In this document: piece by piece, positions 53,713-63,368 of the stretch
Position numbering within the stretch: position 1 is the stretch's first letter
Layout of the letters: every line of letters starts with the position of its first letter
Source of the DNA: Azospirillum thiophilum
GTDB taxonomy: Bacteria > Pseudomonadota > Alphaproteobacteria > Azospirillales > Azospirillaceae
Assembly: GCF_001305595.1 (NCBI RefSeq)
Contig: NZ_CP012401.1
Coordinates: forward strand, 620,001 to 684,000
Direction of reading: 5' to 3'
Length of the DNA stretch: 64,000 bases
Notes under the pieces: model-generated
The model's database searches: none
What the model saw: the letters and a program-made list of their open reading frames with translations, nothing else
What the model was told of the DNA's origin: nothing
Program-made: the position numbers and the translations under genes

Positions 53713-54438
53713 TCATCGCAGCCACGTCACGTCGCCCGCGAACAGGTAGCCGGCGCCGTAGACCGTCTTGATCAGCCGCGGCGCGCGCGGATCCTCCTCG
53801 ATCTTCTTGCGGATGCGCGACACGCGGACGTCGATGCTGCGGTCGTAGGGGAAATCGTCGCGCTCCTGGTCGGGGCCCTGCAGATGGTCGCGCGACAGCA
53901 CCCGCTTGGGCGCCTTCAGCAGGGTCAGCAGCAGCGAGGCCTCCGCCGCGGTCAGGCTTTCCTGGCGGCCGTCGTCGGCGGTCAGCGTCAGGTTGCCGAG
54001 GTCGAAGACCCAGGGGCCGAAGCGTGCCCGCGCAGTGCCGGCGGCGGACGGTGCGGCAGCGGCCAGCTGCTCGCGGCGGCGGATGGCGCTGTTGACGCGG
54101 GCGACCAGCTCGCGCGGCTCGAACGGCTTCACGACATAATCGTCGGCGCCCAGCTCCAGCCCGAGCACCCGGTCGGAGGTGCCGCCGCGCCCGGACAGGA
54201 TGATGACGCCGAACCGCACGTCCTCCCACAGCTCGCGCACCAGGGTCAGCCCGTCCATGTCGGGCAGGCCGAGATCCACCAGGCAGAGGTCCGGAGCCTG
54301 GCGCAGGATCGCCGCCCGCGCCTCGCGCCCGCTGGCCCAGCAGGACACCTCATAGCCGTAGCCCTCCAGCACGCCGGCGACGAGCCGGCGGATGTCGGCC
54401 TCGTCCTCGATCAGGTAGATGCGCTTCCTCTGTCCCAC
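53713..54438 (-). CDS. OmpR-family response regulator
   Basis: A 241-residue regulator. The receiver domain has KRIYLIEDEADIRRLVAGVL, the phospho-acceptor Asp in PDLCLVDLGLPDMDGLTLV, GVIILSGRGGTSDRV and ADDYVVKPFEPRELVARVNS. The winged-helix output domain has ASLLLTLLKAPKRVLSRDHL, then RSIDVRVSRIRKKIEEDPRA and LIKTVYGAGYLF. It lies directly downstream of the Cache-domain hybrid kinase on the same strand (63-base gap), so the two are almost certainly a pair. It is a good candidate for controlling the divergent DUF485-actP operon. Confidence 0.93.
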   Translation of the reverse strand: MGQRKRIYLIEDEADIRRLVAGVLEGYGYEVSCWASGREARAAILRQAPDLCLVDLGLPDMDGLTLVRELWEDVRFGVIILSGRGGTSDRVLGLELGADDYVVKPFEPRELVARVNSAIRRREQLAAAAPSAAGTARARFGPWVFDLGNLTLTADDGRQESLTAAEASLLLTLLKAPKRVLSRDHLQGPDQERDDFPYDRSIDVRVSRIRKKIEEDPRAPRLIKTVYGAGYLFAGDVTWLR

Positions 54439-54501
54439 GCGCGTTTCCCCCCTTGCGCTTTTCGCCCGGTTTTCCCGGGGCGCCGTATTGGCCCGAATAT
54501 A

Positions 54502-57327
54502 TCAGGCGGGCGCGGGTTCGGCGGCATGGCCGATGGCCGCCACCAGGTCCCGCTTGTCCCATGGCTTGCGCAGTATGACGGCATCGGCGGGGACATCGCC
54601 ATACTCGACGGCGAATCCGCTGACCAGCACCACCCGCATGGCCGGCCGCAGCAGCCGGGCGCGCCGCGCCAGCTCGACCCCCGACAGGCCCGGCATGACG
54701 ATGTCGCTGACCAGCAGCGACAACCCGTCGATCTGCTCCACCAGCTCCGCCGCCTCGTCGCCGCTCGCCGCCTCCACCACCGAGAAGCCGAGATCGACCA
54801 GCTGCTGGCGCATCACCTGCCGGACATCGTCATTGTCCTCCGCCACCAGCGCCAGTTGGCCGCTCCAGCCGCCGGAGCCGCCGCCCTGCGGCTCGGCCGC
54901 CACCGGGTCGTCCTCGGGCAGGCGGGCCACCGGTTCGGCCCGCGGCAGCAGCAGGGTGACGGCGGTCCCCCGCCCGTGCCTGCCCCCCGGCCCGCTGTCG
55001 ATGCGCAGATAGCCGCAGGACTGCTTGACGAAGCCGTAGACCATCGACAGCCCAAGCCCCGAGCCCAGCGCCTTGGTGGTGAAGAAGGGTTCGACCGCGC
55101 GGGCCAGCGCCTCCGGCGTGAAGCCGGTGCCGGTGTCGGTGACGCGGATCTCCAGGTAATCGTCGGGGCGGACCGGCTCGTCGAAGGCCGGCCCGTCGAA
55201 CGAAAGCCCCTCCTCCACCTTGCGGACGGCGACGGAGACCTCCAGCCGGCCACCGTCCGGCATGGCATCGCGCGCGTTGATCGCGAGGTTGACCAGCGCG
55301 TTCTCCAGCTGGGTCTGGTCGGCGATGGTCCAGCATTCCCGCCCCTCCTCCGGCACGCCGATGGCGATTGAGCTGGGGAAGGAGCGGCGCAGCAGCACCG
55401 CCATGTCGCGCAGCAGGCCGCACAGCTCGATCGGCTGCGGCTTCAGCGGCTGCTGGCGCGAGAAGGCGAGCAGCCGGGCGGTGATGTCGGCGCCGCGGCG
55501 GCCGGCGCGCTGGGCCGGCTCCAGATAGGCGTCCAGCCCCTCGACCCCGGCATAGCGCTCGCGCGCCGCCGACAGGTTGCCGATGATGATCGACAGCAGG
55601 TTGTTGAAGTCATGCGCCAGCCCGCCGGACAGCTGGCCGACCGCCTTCAGCCGCTGCGCCTCCACCAGCTGGCGTTCGGTCTGCTTCTCGTCGGTGATGT
55701 CCAGCGTCAGCACGAACAGCCCGGTGACGACGCCGTCTTCCCCTCGCCCCTCGCCACGGTGCGGGATCAGCGTCGTCTTGGTCACCAGGCTGCGGCCGCC
55801 GCGCGGGAAGGTGTATTCGAAGGTCGCCGCCTCTCCCGCCAGGCAGCGGTCGATCTGCGGGCGCAGCACCGCCATCGCCCGCCGGCCGACCACCGCGGCG
55901 AGGTCGCGGCCGATCACGTCGGCCTTGTCACGCCCGACCAGCTCGCCCCAGCGCAGGTTGGCGAAGGTCAGCCGCCCGTCGCGATCCAATCCGGCGATGC
56001 AGGCGGGAATCGCATCCAGGATGACGCGCTGGCGCGTCTCCGCCTCGGCCAGCGCCGCGGTGCGGTCGCGGACCCGGCTGTCCAGCGTGGCGACGGTGTC
56101 GCGCAGCTGCCGGACCATGCCATCGAAGGCGGATGCCAGCAGCCCGATCTCGTCGCCGCGGCGGATGCCGCTCTGGGCGTCGAGATCGCCGGCGCGCACC
56201 TGTACCGCGGTGTCGGCCAGCCGCCGCAGCGGCCCGACCAGCCGGCCGACCGCGATGTAGCCGAGCAGGCTGCCGGCGGCCATCAGCGCCATGCCGATGG
56301 CGAGGATGCGGTTGCCCAGCACCACCGACGACCGCCGCAGCTCCTCCACATAGACCGACGAGGCGATGTACCAGTCGAACCCCTCGAAATGGCGGACCCA
56401 GCTGATCTTCTCGTAGGCGTAGTTGCCGGGATCGTCGGGCTTGTCCCACAGGTAGGTCAGCGGCTCCCCCTTCGCCGCCGCGACCTTCAGATCCTCGGCG
56501 ATGGAGCGGCCGGTCGCCGGGTTCGGACGGTCGCCGAAGGCGGTGCCCTCGATGTTGGCGTTCGGGTGGATGATCATCCGGTTCGCCGAATCGAAGATGT
56601 AGAGATAGCCGGTGCGGGCAATGCGCAGCTTGCGCAGGGCCTGGCGCAGATCCTCGATGGCCTCGGCCTTGCGGCGCTCGACCTCGGCGTCGACGTCGGC
56701 CAGATAGGCGCCGGTGCCGACGATGAGCCCCAGCCTGGGCAGATCCTTGAAAAAGCTGAGCTTCGGCGCCCGCTCGTCGCCGTTGGGCCGCCACCACGGA
56801 TAGGTCTGGAACCCCTCGCCCTGCCGCCTCGCGGTGGCGACGATGGTGGGCAGGATGTGGCGGCCCAGATTGTCGCGCAGGTCGTCCGCCTTGCGGCCCT
56901 GATAGTCGGGCGACGGGTGGGACAGGATCACCGAGTCGTAGCCGATCGCCCAGACATAATCGCCGTTGCCGTAGCGGAAGGCGCGCAAGCCCTCCATCGC
57001 CTCGCGCCGCGCCTCCTCCGCGCCGATCTCGCCGCGGTCGGCGCGGGCCTGGACATGCTCGATGTAGCCGACGGCCAGGTCCAGCACGTCGCGCAGGCGG
57101 GTCTTGTAGGACTCCACCGTGCCGGCCCGCTGCTCCTCCAACCCGCCGCGGATCCGTCCGACCAGTTCGAACACGTTGTCGAGGATGGTGCGGCTGGCGT
57201 CGCGCTCGATCTCGTAGGCCTTCTCCTCGATGAAGGGGACCGAGAGGACATAGGCCGCCGCCGAGAACAGCCCGAGCGTGATCAGGATCGCCGAGAACAG
57301 CCGGAGGAACAGGGGCGAGCGGATCAT
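54502..57327 (-). CDS. Cache-domain hybrid sensor histidine kinase
   Basis: A 941-residue membrane kinase. A first membrane helix (about 9-27) and a second (about 335-358) bracket a large periplasmic double-Cache region (GDYVWAIGYDSVILSHPSPD, GTGAYLADVDAEVERRKAEA, SWVRHFEGFDWYIASSVYVE). HAMP-like and PAS domains follow, then the dimerisation segment GLAHDFNNLLSIIIGNLSA with the phospho-His. The ATPase domain has LENALVNLAINARDAMPDGG and GSGLGLSMVYGFVKQS. A C-terminal receiver has LLVSDIVMPGLSG. Cache domains of this kind sense small carboxylates. It is divergent from actP and upstream of the OmpR-type regulator, so acetate or related acids are attractive ligands; that is inference. Confidence 0.93.
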   Translation of the reverse strand: MIRSPLFLRLFSAILITLGLFSAAAYVLSVPFIEEKAYEIERDASRTILDNVFELVGRIRGGLEEQRAGTVESYKTRLRDVLDLAVGYIEHVQARADRGEIGAEEARREAMEGLRAFRYGNGDYVWAIGYDSVILSHPSPDYQGRKADDLRDNLGRHILPTIVATARRQGEGFQTYPWWRPNGDERAPKLSFFKDLPRLGLIVGTGAYLADVDAEVERRKAEAIEDLRQALRKLRIARTGYLYIFDSANRMIIHPNANIEGTAFGDRPNPATGRSIAEDLKVAAAKGEPLTYLWDKPDDPGNYAYEKISWVRHFEGFDWYIASSVYVEELRRSSVVLGNRILAIGMALMAAGSLLGYIAVGRLVGPLRRLADTAVQVRAGDLDAQSGIRRGDEIGLLASAFDGMVRQLRDTVATLDSRVRDRTAALAEAETRQRVILDAIPACIAGLDRDGRLTFANLRWGELVGRDKADVIGRDLAAVVGRRAMAVLRPQIDRCLAGEAATFEYTFPRGGRSLVTKTTLIPHRGEGRGEDGVVTGLFVLTLDITDEKQTERQLVEAQRLKAVGQLSGGLAHDFNNLLSIIIGNLSAARERYAGVEGLDAYLEPAQRAGRRGADITARLLAFSRQQPLKPQPIELCGLLRDMAVLLRRSFPSSIAIGVPEEGRECWTIADQTQLENALVNLAINARDAMPDGGRLEVSVAVRKVEEGLSFDGPAFDEPVRPDDYLEIRVTDTGTGFTPEALARAVEPFFTTKALGSGLGLSMVYGFVKQSCGYLRIDSGPGGRHGRGTAVTLLLPRAEPVARLPEDDPVAAEPQGGGSGGWSGQLALVAEDNDDVRQVMRQQLVDLGFSVVEAASGDEAAELVEQIDGLSLLVSDIVMPGLSGVELARRARLLRPAMRVVLVSGFAVEYGDVPADAVILRKPWDKRDLVAAIGHAAEPAPA

Positions 57328-57557
57328 CTTGCGAACGGGGTCATCAGGGAGCCGGCCGGGGTGCCGGCATCGGCGGAATGGCCGCCATCATTCCAGCTTC
57401 GCCACGGTCACTCAACGCCTATCGGTGTGATTGTTGCCGAAATTGCGCTGAAACAATTCGTCATATTTCCGGGAAATTTGCGAAACAGTGTTTTGGTAGC
57501 CGGAAGACCATAAGCCCCGAGAGGGCATCACAAGGACGCCCAGCGTCTGGAGGAAAC

Positions 57558-57890
57558 ATGCACTCCGCCGATCCGGCACCGCTCGCCTCCGTCTACGAGC
57601 GGGTCCGCAAAAACCCCAAATTCCACGAACTGGTGCGCCGGCGCAGCCGGCTGGCGCTGCTGCTGTCGGCCGTCGTGCTGGTCGGCTATTACGGCTTCAT
57701 GATGGTGGTGGCCTTCGCGCCGGACCTGCTGCACAAGCCGCTGTCCGACGAGTCGTCGCTCAGCGTCGGCTTCCCCATCGGGGCGGCGATCATCATCCTG
57801 TCCTGGCTGTTGACCGGCGTCTATTCCCACTTCGCCAACGGCAGCTTCCAGGATCTGACCGACGAGATCACCCGGGAGACCCTGCAATGA
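57558..57890 (+). CDS. DUF485 family inner-membrane protein (YjcH-like)
   Basis: A 110-residue protein with two membrane helices at about 32-52 and 73-95 ([40 protein letters not shown]). The N-terminal [19 protein letters not shown] is the typical DUF485 start. Such proteins are almost always encoded with the acetate symporter ActP, whose ATG overlaps this gene's stop by 4 bases. The role may be in symporter assembly or regulation. The ATG at 57558 follows a TGGAGGAAAC ribosome site. The open frame upstream is not used. Confidence 0.92.
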   Translation: MHSADPAPLASVYERVRKNPKFHELVRRRSRLALLLSAVVLVGYYGFMMVVAFAPDLLHKPLSDESSLSVGFPIGAAIIILSWLLTGVYSHFANGSFQDLTDEITRETLQ

Positions 57891-59569
57891 CCGCCCGGCG
57901 TATCCTCCTTGCGGCGACCGCGACGAGCGCCGCCTGCCTGACCGCCCTGCCGGCGCTGGCCGCGGGCGGCGACCTGGGCGCGGTGGACAAGCAGCCGGTC
58001 AACCTGTCCGCCATCGCCATGTTCCTGGCCTTCGTCGTCATGACGCTCGGCATCACCTATTGGGCGGCCAGCCGCACCCGCTCGACCTCCGACTTCTACA
58101 CCGCGGGCGGCGGCATCACCGGCTTCCAGAACGGCCTCGCCATCGCCGGCGACTACATGTCGGCCGCGACGCTGCTGGGATTGTCGAGCCTGGTGTTCGC
58201 CAAGGGCTATGACGGCTTCGTCTACACCATCAGCTTCTTCGTCGGCTGGCCGATCATCCTGTTCCTGCTGGCGGAGCGGCTGCGCAACCTCGGCCACTTC
58301 ACCTTCGCCGACATCGCCTCGTACCGGCTGGACCAGGGCAAGATCCGCACCTTCGCCGCCATCGGCTCGCTGACGGTGGTGTGCTTCTACCTGATCGTCC
58401 AGATGGTCGGCGCCGGCCAGTTGATCAAGCTGCTGTTCGGGCTGGACTACAATGTCGCGGTGATCGTGGTCGGCGTGCTGATGGTGGTCTACGTCACCTT
58501 CGGCGGCATGATCGCCACCACCTGGGTACAGATCATCAAGGCGGTGCTGCTGCTGGGCGGCGGCATCGTGCTGACCTTCCTCGCCCTGTCCCGCTTCGGC
58601 TTCAGCCTGGAGGCCATCGCCAAGAGCGCCATCGCGTCCCACAAGGACGGCGTGAAGATCATGGGGCCGGGCACCCTGCTGGCCGACCCGGTGTCGGCGG
58701 TGTCGCTGTCGCTGGGGCTGCTGTTCGGCACCGCGGCGCTGCCGCACATCATGATGCGCTTCTTCACCGTCCCCAACGCGCGCGAGGCCCGCAAGTCGGT
58801 GTTCTACGCCTCGGGCTTCATCGGCTTCTTCTTCCTGCTCGTCTGCATCCTCGGCATGGCGGCGATCACCATCGTCGGCACCGACCCGCAATTCTTCGAA
58901 GGCGGCAAGATCGGCGGCAAGCTGATCGGCGGCGGCAACATGCCGGTGATGCATCTGGCCAAGGCGCTGGGCGGCGACCTGTTCCTGGGCTTCCTGTCGG
59001 CTGTCGCCTTCGCCACCATCCTGGCGGTGGTGTCGGGGCTGGCGCTGGCCGGCGCCTCGGCGATCGCCCACGACCTCTATGCCCGCGTCATCCGCAAGGG
59101 CGAGGCGACGGAGCGCGAGGAGATGCGCGTGTCCAAGATCGCGTCGCTGGTGCTGGGCGTGCTGGCGGTGGTGCTGGGCATCGCCTTCGAGAAGCAGAAC
59201 GTCGCCTTCCTGGTCGGCCTGACCTTCGGCGTCGCGGCGTCGGTGAATTTCCCGGTGCTGATCCTGTCGATGTACTGGAAGGGGCTGACCACCCGCGGCG
59301 CGCTGGCGGGCGGCATCGCCGGCCTGATCTCCGCGGTCACCCTGGTGATCCTGTCGAACGCGGTGTGGGTCGTGGTGCTGAACAACCCGGCGCCGATCTT
59401 CCCCTACGAGCAGCCGGCCCTGTTCTCGATGACGCTGGCTTTCCTCGTGACCATCGTCGTGTCGAAGCTCGACCGCAGCGCGTCGGCCCGCGCCGAGCAG
59501 GCCGCCTTCGCCGACCAGTTCGTCCGCTCCCAGACCGGCATCGGCGCCGCCGCGGCGGCGAAGCACTGA
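57887..59569 (+). CDS. actP: Cation/acetate symporter ActP
   Basis: A 560-residue sodium:solute symporter of the acetate permease group. A signal-like N-terminus ([20 protein letters not shown]) is followed by about thirteen membrane helices. Diagnostic stretches are [44 protein letters not shown]-equivalent [20 protein letters not shown], and the cytoplasmic [20 protein letters not shown]. It takes up acetate and other short monocarboxylates. It is translationally coupled to the DUF485 gene and ends at a hairpin. The usual acs gene is not adjacent. Confidence 0.95.
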   Translation: MTARRILLAATATSAACLTALPALAAGGDLGAVDKQPVNLSAIAMFLAFVVMTLGITYWAASRTRSTSDFYTAGGGITGFQNGLAIAGDYMSAATLLGLSSLVFAKGYDGFVYTISFFVGWPIILFLLAERLRNLGHFTFADIASYRLDQGKIRTFAAIGSLTVVCFYLIVQMVGAGQLIKLLFGLDYNVAVIVVGVLMVVYVTFGGMIATTWVQIIKAVLLLGGGIVLTFLALSRFGFSLEAIAKSAIASHKDGVKIMGPGTLLADPVSAVSLSLGLLFGTAALPHIMMRFFTVPNAREARKSVFYASGFIGFFFLLVCILGMAAITIVGTDPQFFEGGKIGGKLIGGGNMPVMHLAKALGGDLFLGFLSAVAFATILAVVSGLALAGASAIAHDLYARVIRKGEATEREEMRVSKIASLVLGVLAVVLGIAFEKQNVAFLVGLTFGVAASVNFPVLILSMYWKGLTTRGALAGGIAGLISAVTLVILSNAVWVVVLNNPAPIFPYEQPALFSMTLAFLVTIVVSKLDRSASARAEQAAFADQFVRSQTGIGAAAAAKH

Positions 59570-59588
59570 CCATCCGAAGTCCTGCGCC

Positions 59589-59610
59589 CTTCCCCGGCCT
59601 CCCGGGGAAG
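59589..59610. terminator. Terminator after actP
   Basis: CTTCCCCGG (59589-59597) pairs with CCGGGGAAG (59602-59610) around a 4-base loop, followed by AGCGTTTTCC on the plus strand. It lies 19 bases after the actP stop. Confidence 0.78.
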
Positions 59611-59623
59611 AGCGTTTTCCGTT

Positions 59624-59845
59624 TCACCCCGCCTGGACGCTGTTGTCCTTGCGGCGGGACAGCTGGACCTGGCCGTCCAGGCATTTGACATAGCCGGTCT
59701 TGCCCGGCTTCAGCCCGTCGAGGATCGTCACCAGCGCGCGCGGGATCGCCGCGAACTCCTTGGACCCGCGCGACTGGCTGTTGTAGGCGGCGATGTGCTT
59801 GCGCAGGTCCTCCTTGGACACCGGCTTTCCGTCGTTCCCGATCAT
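59624..59845 (-). CDS. Small hypothetical protein
   Basis: A 73-residue basic protein starting MIGNDGKPVSKEDLRKHIAA and containing PRALVTILDGLKPGKTGYVK. No membrane segment or known domain is visible. Composition looks coding, and it lies 40 bases downstream of the PAS kinase gene on the same strand, so co-transcription is possible. The ATG at 59843-59845 is chosen over earlier in-frame starts that would overlap the kinase gene. Confidence 0.5.
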   Translation of the reverse strand: MIGNDGKPVSKEDLRKHIAAYNSQSRGSKEFAAIPRALVTILDGLKPGKTGYVKCLDGQVQLSRRKDNSVQAG

Positions 59846-59885
59846 CGGCTCTGCGTTTCCCTGTCTGGTTCCCGGATGGACAGGC

Positions 59886-62009
59886 TTACGCCCGCCCATC
59901 CTCCACCGCAACCGGCTGACGGACGCGGGCGGCCGGGAAGCGGATGGTCACGGTGGTGCCGCGCCCGGGTTCGCTGTCGATGGACAGGCTGCCGTCATGC
60001 AGGGCGATCAGGTCGCGGCAGATCGACAGCCCTAGCCCGGTGCCGCCGAAACGGCCGGGAATGCTGCTGTCCGCCTGCTGGAACGGTTCCATGATGCGGG
60101 CCAGGGCATCGGCTGGGATGCCGATGCCGGTGTCGCGCACGGCGATGGCCAGCCCGCCCGCCGTATCGACCCCGGCCGTCACCGCCACCCGGCCGCCGCG
60201 CGGGGTGAACTTCACCGCGTTGGACAACAGGTTCAGCAGCACCTGCCGCAGGGCGCGTTCGTCGGCCAGCAGGTCGGGCAGGCCGGGCGCGCAGTCGGCC
60301 GTCAGCGCCACCCCGCCGGACTCGGCCGGCACCACTGACAGCGCCCGGCAATCGTCGATGGCCGCCGCCGGCGCCAGCCAGCTTTCGTCGAGCGTATAGC
60401 GCCCGGCCTCCAGCTTCGACATGTCCAGCACGTCGTTGATCAGGTCGAGCAGATGGCGCCCGCTGCCCTGCACATGACGGGCATAATCGTGATAGCGCGG
60501 GCTGCCCAGCGGGCCGAACAGCTCATGCAGCATGATCTCGGAAAAGCCGATGATCGCGTTCAGCGGCGTGCGCAGCTCATGGCTCATGGTCGCCAGGAAG
60601 GCGCTCTTGGCGCGGTTGGCGGCCTCCGCCTGATCCCGGGCGGCGGCGAGCCGTTCGGCGGCCTCGACCCGTTCGGTGATGTCGCGCGCCTCCACCACCA
60701 GCAGCGTCACCGCGCCGGCATCGTCATGCACCGGCTTGATCGACACGTCCATCACCCGGGTGAGGCCGTCGGCGACCACATCGGTCTCGTAACGGACGAA
60801 GCGGCCCGATGCCGCCTTGTCGATCGAATTGCGGAAGGCGTTCGCCAGTTCGTCCGTCCGCGCCCAGCCGCGGAACTCCCAGGCGGGATGACCGACCAGC
60901 GCCTCGGGCGGCAAGCCGGCCAGCGCGCAGGCCGGCCGGTTCAGCGCCAGCACCCGGCCGTCGGGCGACAGCAGCCCCATGATCTGGAAGCTGCTGTCGA
61001 ACAGCGCCTGCGACCGCCGTTCGCTTGCCCGCAGCGCCAGGGTCGTCGTCTCCAGCCGCCCGAGCTGCCGCAAGGCCAGCAGGGCCAGCAGGCCGAGCAC
61101 CACCGACACCGCCGCGGTTTCCAGGATGCGCTTCCAGCGGTCGTCGTACCAGCCGGACAGCACGTCGTCGGTGCCGACGCGGACATAGACGTACAGCGGC
61201 CAGCCGGCCACCCGGCGGACGGTGCCGATGCGCTCGCGTCCTTCCGACGGGTCGAAGCCGGACAGCGTCCGCGCCGTCTCGCCCGGCTCCAGGCGCGGCA
61301 CGATCGATGCGAAAGCGGCCCGGTCGGCATCCAGCAGCCTGCTCGCGCGCGAATAGGCCAGCACCACGCCATCCTCGCCATAGAGCAGGATGATGCTGCG
61401 CGGGCCGATGTCCTGGCCGGCATAGAGCCGGGCGAAGCGGTCGAGATCGATCACCGCCATCGCCATGCCGCCGCCGTCCACCAGCGGGCGGCTCAGGATG
61501 GCGCGCCAGCCGCCGTCCGGGTCGCGGTAGGGCCCCACGAACGCCGCTTCGGTGCGCGCGATCTCGAACGGCACCGTTCCGGCCAGGGATTCGGGCGAAT
61601 CGAGTCCGGCGGCCTGCCGCACCCGCCCGTCGGGGGCCATGATCAGCAAGGTCCGCAGTGCCGGGCCGGGGCCGGAGCTGGGGCCGGGGCCGGCGTCCGC
61701 CTTCGCCGCCTCCGTCATGAGATGGGCGGGGATCCGGCCACTCTCCGCCAGCGCGTACAGGGTGCGCGCGGTCACCGACATGACGCGGCGGGCATCCTCC
61801 TCCAGCAGACGCGACAGGTTGCCGGTCTGCCGCAGCCCGTCCTGCACGGCACGGTCACGCGCGCGTTCCAGGTCGGCGTAGGCCACCAGCCAGAAGCCGG
61901 CGATCACCGCCATGAGAAGGCCGATGCGCAAGCCGGCGACCGGCGACGGCAGCGGAAAGCGCCGGCGCCCCTGGAACCCGCCGCGGTCCGGTTCGGAAAG
62001 ATCCGTCAA
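59886..62009 (-). CDS. PAS-containing sensor histidine kinase
   Basis: A 707-residue membrane kinase. Membrane helices at about 27-45 and 315-338 flank a periplasmic double-Cache-like region (RTLLIMAPDGRVRQAAGLDS, FVGPYRDPDGGWRAILSRPL, GWPLYVYVRVGTDDVLSGWY). A PAS domain (SQALFDSSFQIMGLLSPDGR) is followed by HisKA with the phospho-His in ATMSHELRTPLNAIIGFSEI and an ATPase domain with VLLNLLSNAVKFTPRGG, VRDTGIGIPADALARIMEPF and FGGTGLGLSICRDLIALHDG. There is no receiver and no adjacent regulator gene. A short Gly/Pro repeat (AGPGPSSGPGPA) interrupts the sensor region. Ligand unknown. Confidence 0.92.
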   Translation of the reverse strand: MTDLSEPDRGGFQGRRRFPLPSPVAGLRIGLLMAVIAGFWLVAYADLERARDRAVQDGLRQTGNLSRLLEEDARRVMSVTARTLYALAESGRIPAHLMTEAAKADAGPGPSSGPGPALRTLLIMAPDGRVRQAAGLDSPESLAGTVPFEIARTEAAFVGPYRDPDGGWRAILSRPLVDGGGMAMAVIDLDRFARLYAGQDIGPRSIILLYGEDGVVLAYSRASRLLDADRAAFASIVPRLEPGETARTLSGFDPSEGRERIGTVRRVAGWPLYVYVRVGTDDVLSGWYDDRWKRILETAAVSVVLGLLALLALRQLGRLETTTLALRASERRSQALFDSSFQIMGLLSPDGRVLALNRPACALAGLPPEALVGHPAWEFRGWARTDELANAFRNSIDKAASGRFVRYETDVVADGLTRVMDVSIKPVHDDAGAVTLLVVEARDITERVEAAERLAAARDQAEAANRAKSAFLATMSHELRTPLNAIIGFSEIMLHELFGPLGSPRYHDYARHVQGSGRHLLDLINDVLDMSKLEAGRYTLDESWLAPAAAIDDCRALSVVPAESGGVALTADCAPGLPDLLADERALRQVLLNLLSNAVKFTPRGGRVAVTAGVDTAGGLAIAVRDTGIGIPADALARIMEPFQQADSSIPGRFGGTGLGLSICRDLIALHDGSLSIDSEPGRGTTVTIRFPAARVRQPVAVEDGRA

Positions 62010-62217
62010 GGGAGATGGTCCGCCGCCGCTGCTGTCGATGAAACCGCCGGGCCGATGGGGCCGGACACGGCCGACTGTAGCATGCCCGCCCGCCCAAGTT
62101 CACGCCGTCACCGCCTTCCAGGCGGCCCCGGATGCGGAATGCAGGAAACTTTGGCTCGACAAAGCCGGCCGCCCGCGCTTCTCTGCCCGGCGGTATCGAG
62201 GAGGGTTCGGGCCGGAC

Positions 62218-62448
62218 ATGCTGCAGGATTTCATCGAAAGCCCCCTGTTCGGGCTCGTGCTGTTCAACGTCGCCATCGTCTGGCCGCTGTGGCGCATCCT
62301 GCGCCGGGCCGGGCTGACGCCCTGGTGGGCGCTGCTGGCGCTGGTGCCCTTCGGGCTGGTCCCGGTGATCGGCGTGCTGGCGCACAGCCGCTGGCCGGTC
62401 CTGCCGGTGCGGCAGCCCCGCAAGACCAAGGCGCGGAGGACGGCATGA
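62218..62448 (+). CDS. Small two-helix membrane protein A
   Basis: A 76-residue protein with two hydrophobic helices (about 10-27 and 34-54) and a basic C-terminal tail (RQPRKTKARRTA). The core motif TPWWALLALVPFGLVPVIGV and the closing HSRWPV are echoed in the next gene, so the two are paralogues. A GAGGAGGG box precedes the ATG. The start of protein B overlaps its stop by 4 bases. I recognise no family beyond a vague similarity to short bacterial membrane proteins. Confidence 0.65.
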   Translation: MLQDFIESPLFGLVLFNVAIVWPLWRILRRAGLTPWWALLALVPFGLVPVIGVLAHSRWPVLPVRQPRKTKARRTA

Positions 62449-62687
62449 GCGCGTTCGTCAACGGGCTGGAGCCCTGGCAATATTACCTGATCATCTCGCT
62501 GGTGCTGACCTACACCATGGTCGCCGGCGGTTGGGTGCTGGCCAAGGCCGGACGCAGCCCCTTGTGGATCCTGCTGCTGCTGTTCCCCTATGTGAACATC
62601 CTCGCCATCTGGGTCTTCGCCTATATGCGCTGGCCCTTCGTCGACCGCCCGGCCGGGCAGCCGGCGCTCCCCGCGGACGAGGGCTGA
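62445..62687 (+). CDS. Small two-helix membrane protein B
   Basis: An 80-residue protein with two hydrophobic helices (about 13-33 and 40-60). The segment SPLWILLLLFPYVNILAIWV with the following AYMRWPFVDRP parallels protein A. The ATGA overlap with gene A means coupled translation, which suggests a hetero-oligomeric membrane pair. It is convergent with the DUF3501 gene. Function unknown. Confidence 0.65.
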   Translation: MSAFVNGLEPWQYYLIISLVLTYTMVAGGWVLAKAGRSPLWILLLLFPYVNILAIWVFAYMRWPFVDRPAGQPALPADEG

Positions 62688-62735
62688 CCGAACCGCGCGA
62701 CTTGCCCAAGGCAGTCTTCCCTCAAACCAAGTCAC

Positions 62736-63326
62736 TCAGGCGAAATCCGCCGCCAGCGCCGCCCGCATCGCCTCCGGCATCACCGCGAGGTGGCCGTAAT
62801 CGGGGTGGTCGATGCCGATCAGCACCTGCGCGCCCGGCCGGCGGAACGCCTCGACCTGGGCGGCGGTGAAGTCGAAATGGATGAAATGGACCGACGAGGT
62901 CTTGCCCGCCTCGTTCGTCCTCTCCAGGTCGCTTTCCGGCCGTCCGGCGATGCTCTGGCCGTCGAGCTGGATCCTCATGCGATCCTCGACCCCGCCCAGG
63001 CTGCCGAGGACGCGTTGGCGGCGCTCCGGGTCGTCGATCTCGAACATCACGGTGGCGACCAGCTCGCGCCCCTTGGGCACCAGCGGGTTGTAGGCGCCCA
63101 GCTCGTCGGCGATCTGCTCCTCCCCGCCCTTCTCGATGTGCAGCATCTCGTGGACCTGCTGCAGCATCGTCTCGTAATTCTCGAAATGGAAGGTGGCGTA
63201 GGGGCCGACGGCGATGCGGCGGCTCCGCTTGAGCGCCACCACCGCCTTGCGGCGCTCCGCCCGCTCGCGGGCATAGCGGTCCATCGGCAGGATGTCGGCC
63301 CGCGTGATCTCCGTCCTGATCGTCAT
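62736..63326 (-). CDS. DUF3501 family protein
   Basis: A 196-residue soluble protein of the DUF3501 type: ADILPMDRYARERAERRKAV, VGPYATFHFENYETMLQQVH, EMLHIEKGGEEQIADELGAY, NPLVPKGRELVATVMFEIDD, then HFDFTAAQVEAFRRPGAQVL. Members are typically encoded next to a heterodisulfide-reductase-like CCG Fe-S protein and often a rubrerythrin, as here with the gene immediately upstream (42-base gap). A role in redox or peroxide handling is inferred from that linkage. The ATG at 63324-63326 is preferred over one five codons upstream. Confidence 0.85.
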   Translation of the reverse strand: MTIRTEITRADILPMDRYARERAERRKAVVALKRSRRIAVGPYATFHFENYETMLQQVHEMLHIEKGGEEQIADELGAYNPLVPKGRELVATVMFEIDDPERRQRVLGSLGGVEDRMRIQLDGQSIAGRPESDLERTNEAGKTSSVHFIHFDFTAAQVEAFRRPGAQVLIGIDHPDYGHLAVMPEAMRAALAADFA

Positions 63327-63368
63327 GGCTTTCGTCTCCAAAAAACGGGCATCTCCAAAAAGGGCCGT

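Noticed and set aside
57422..57440. Possible sigma-54 site upstream of the DUF485-actP operon
   Set aside because: Only the invariant GG and GC match at the right spacing; the rest of the -24 box does not.
60453..62444. Long plus-strand frame opposite the PAS kinase that runs into the small membrane protein B frame
   Set aside because: It is a composition artefact antisense to an intact histidine kinase. Only the last 80 codons, with their own start, are supported.
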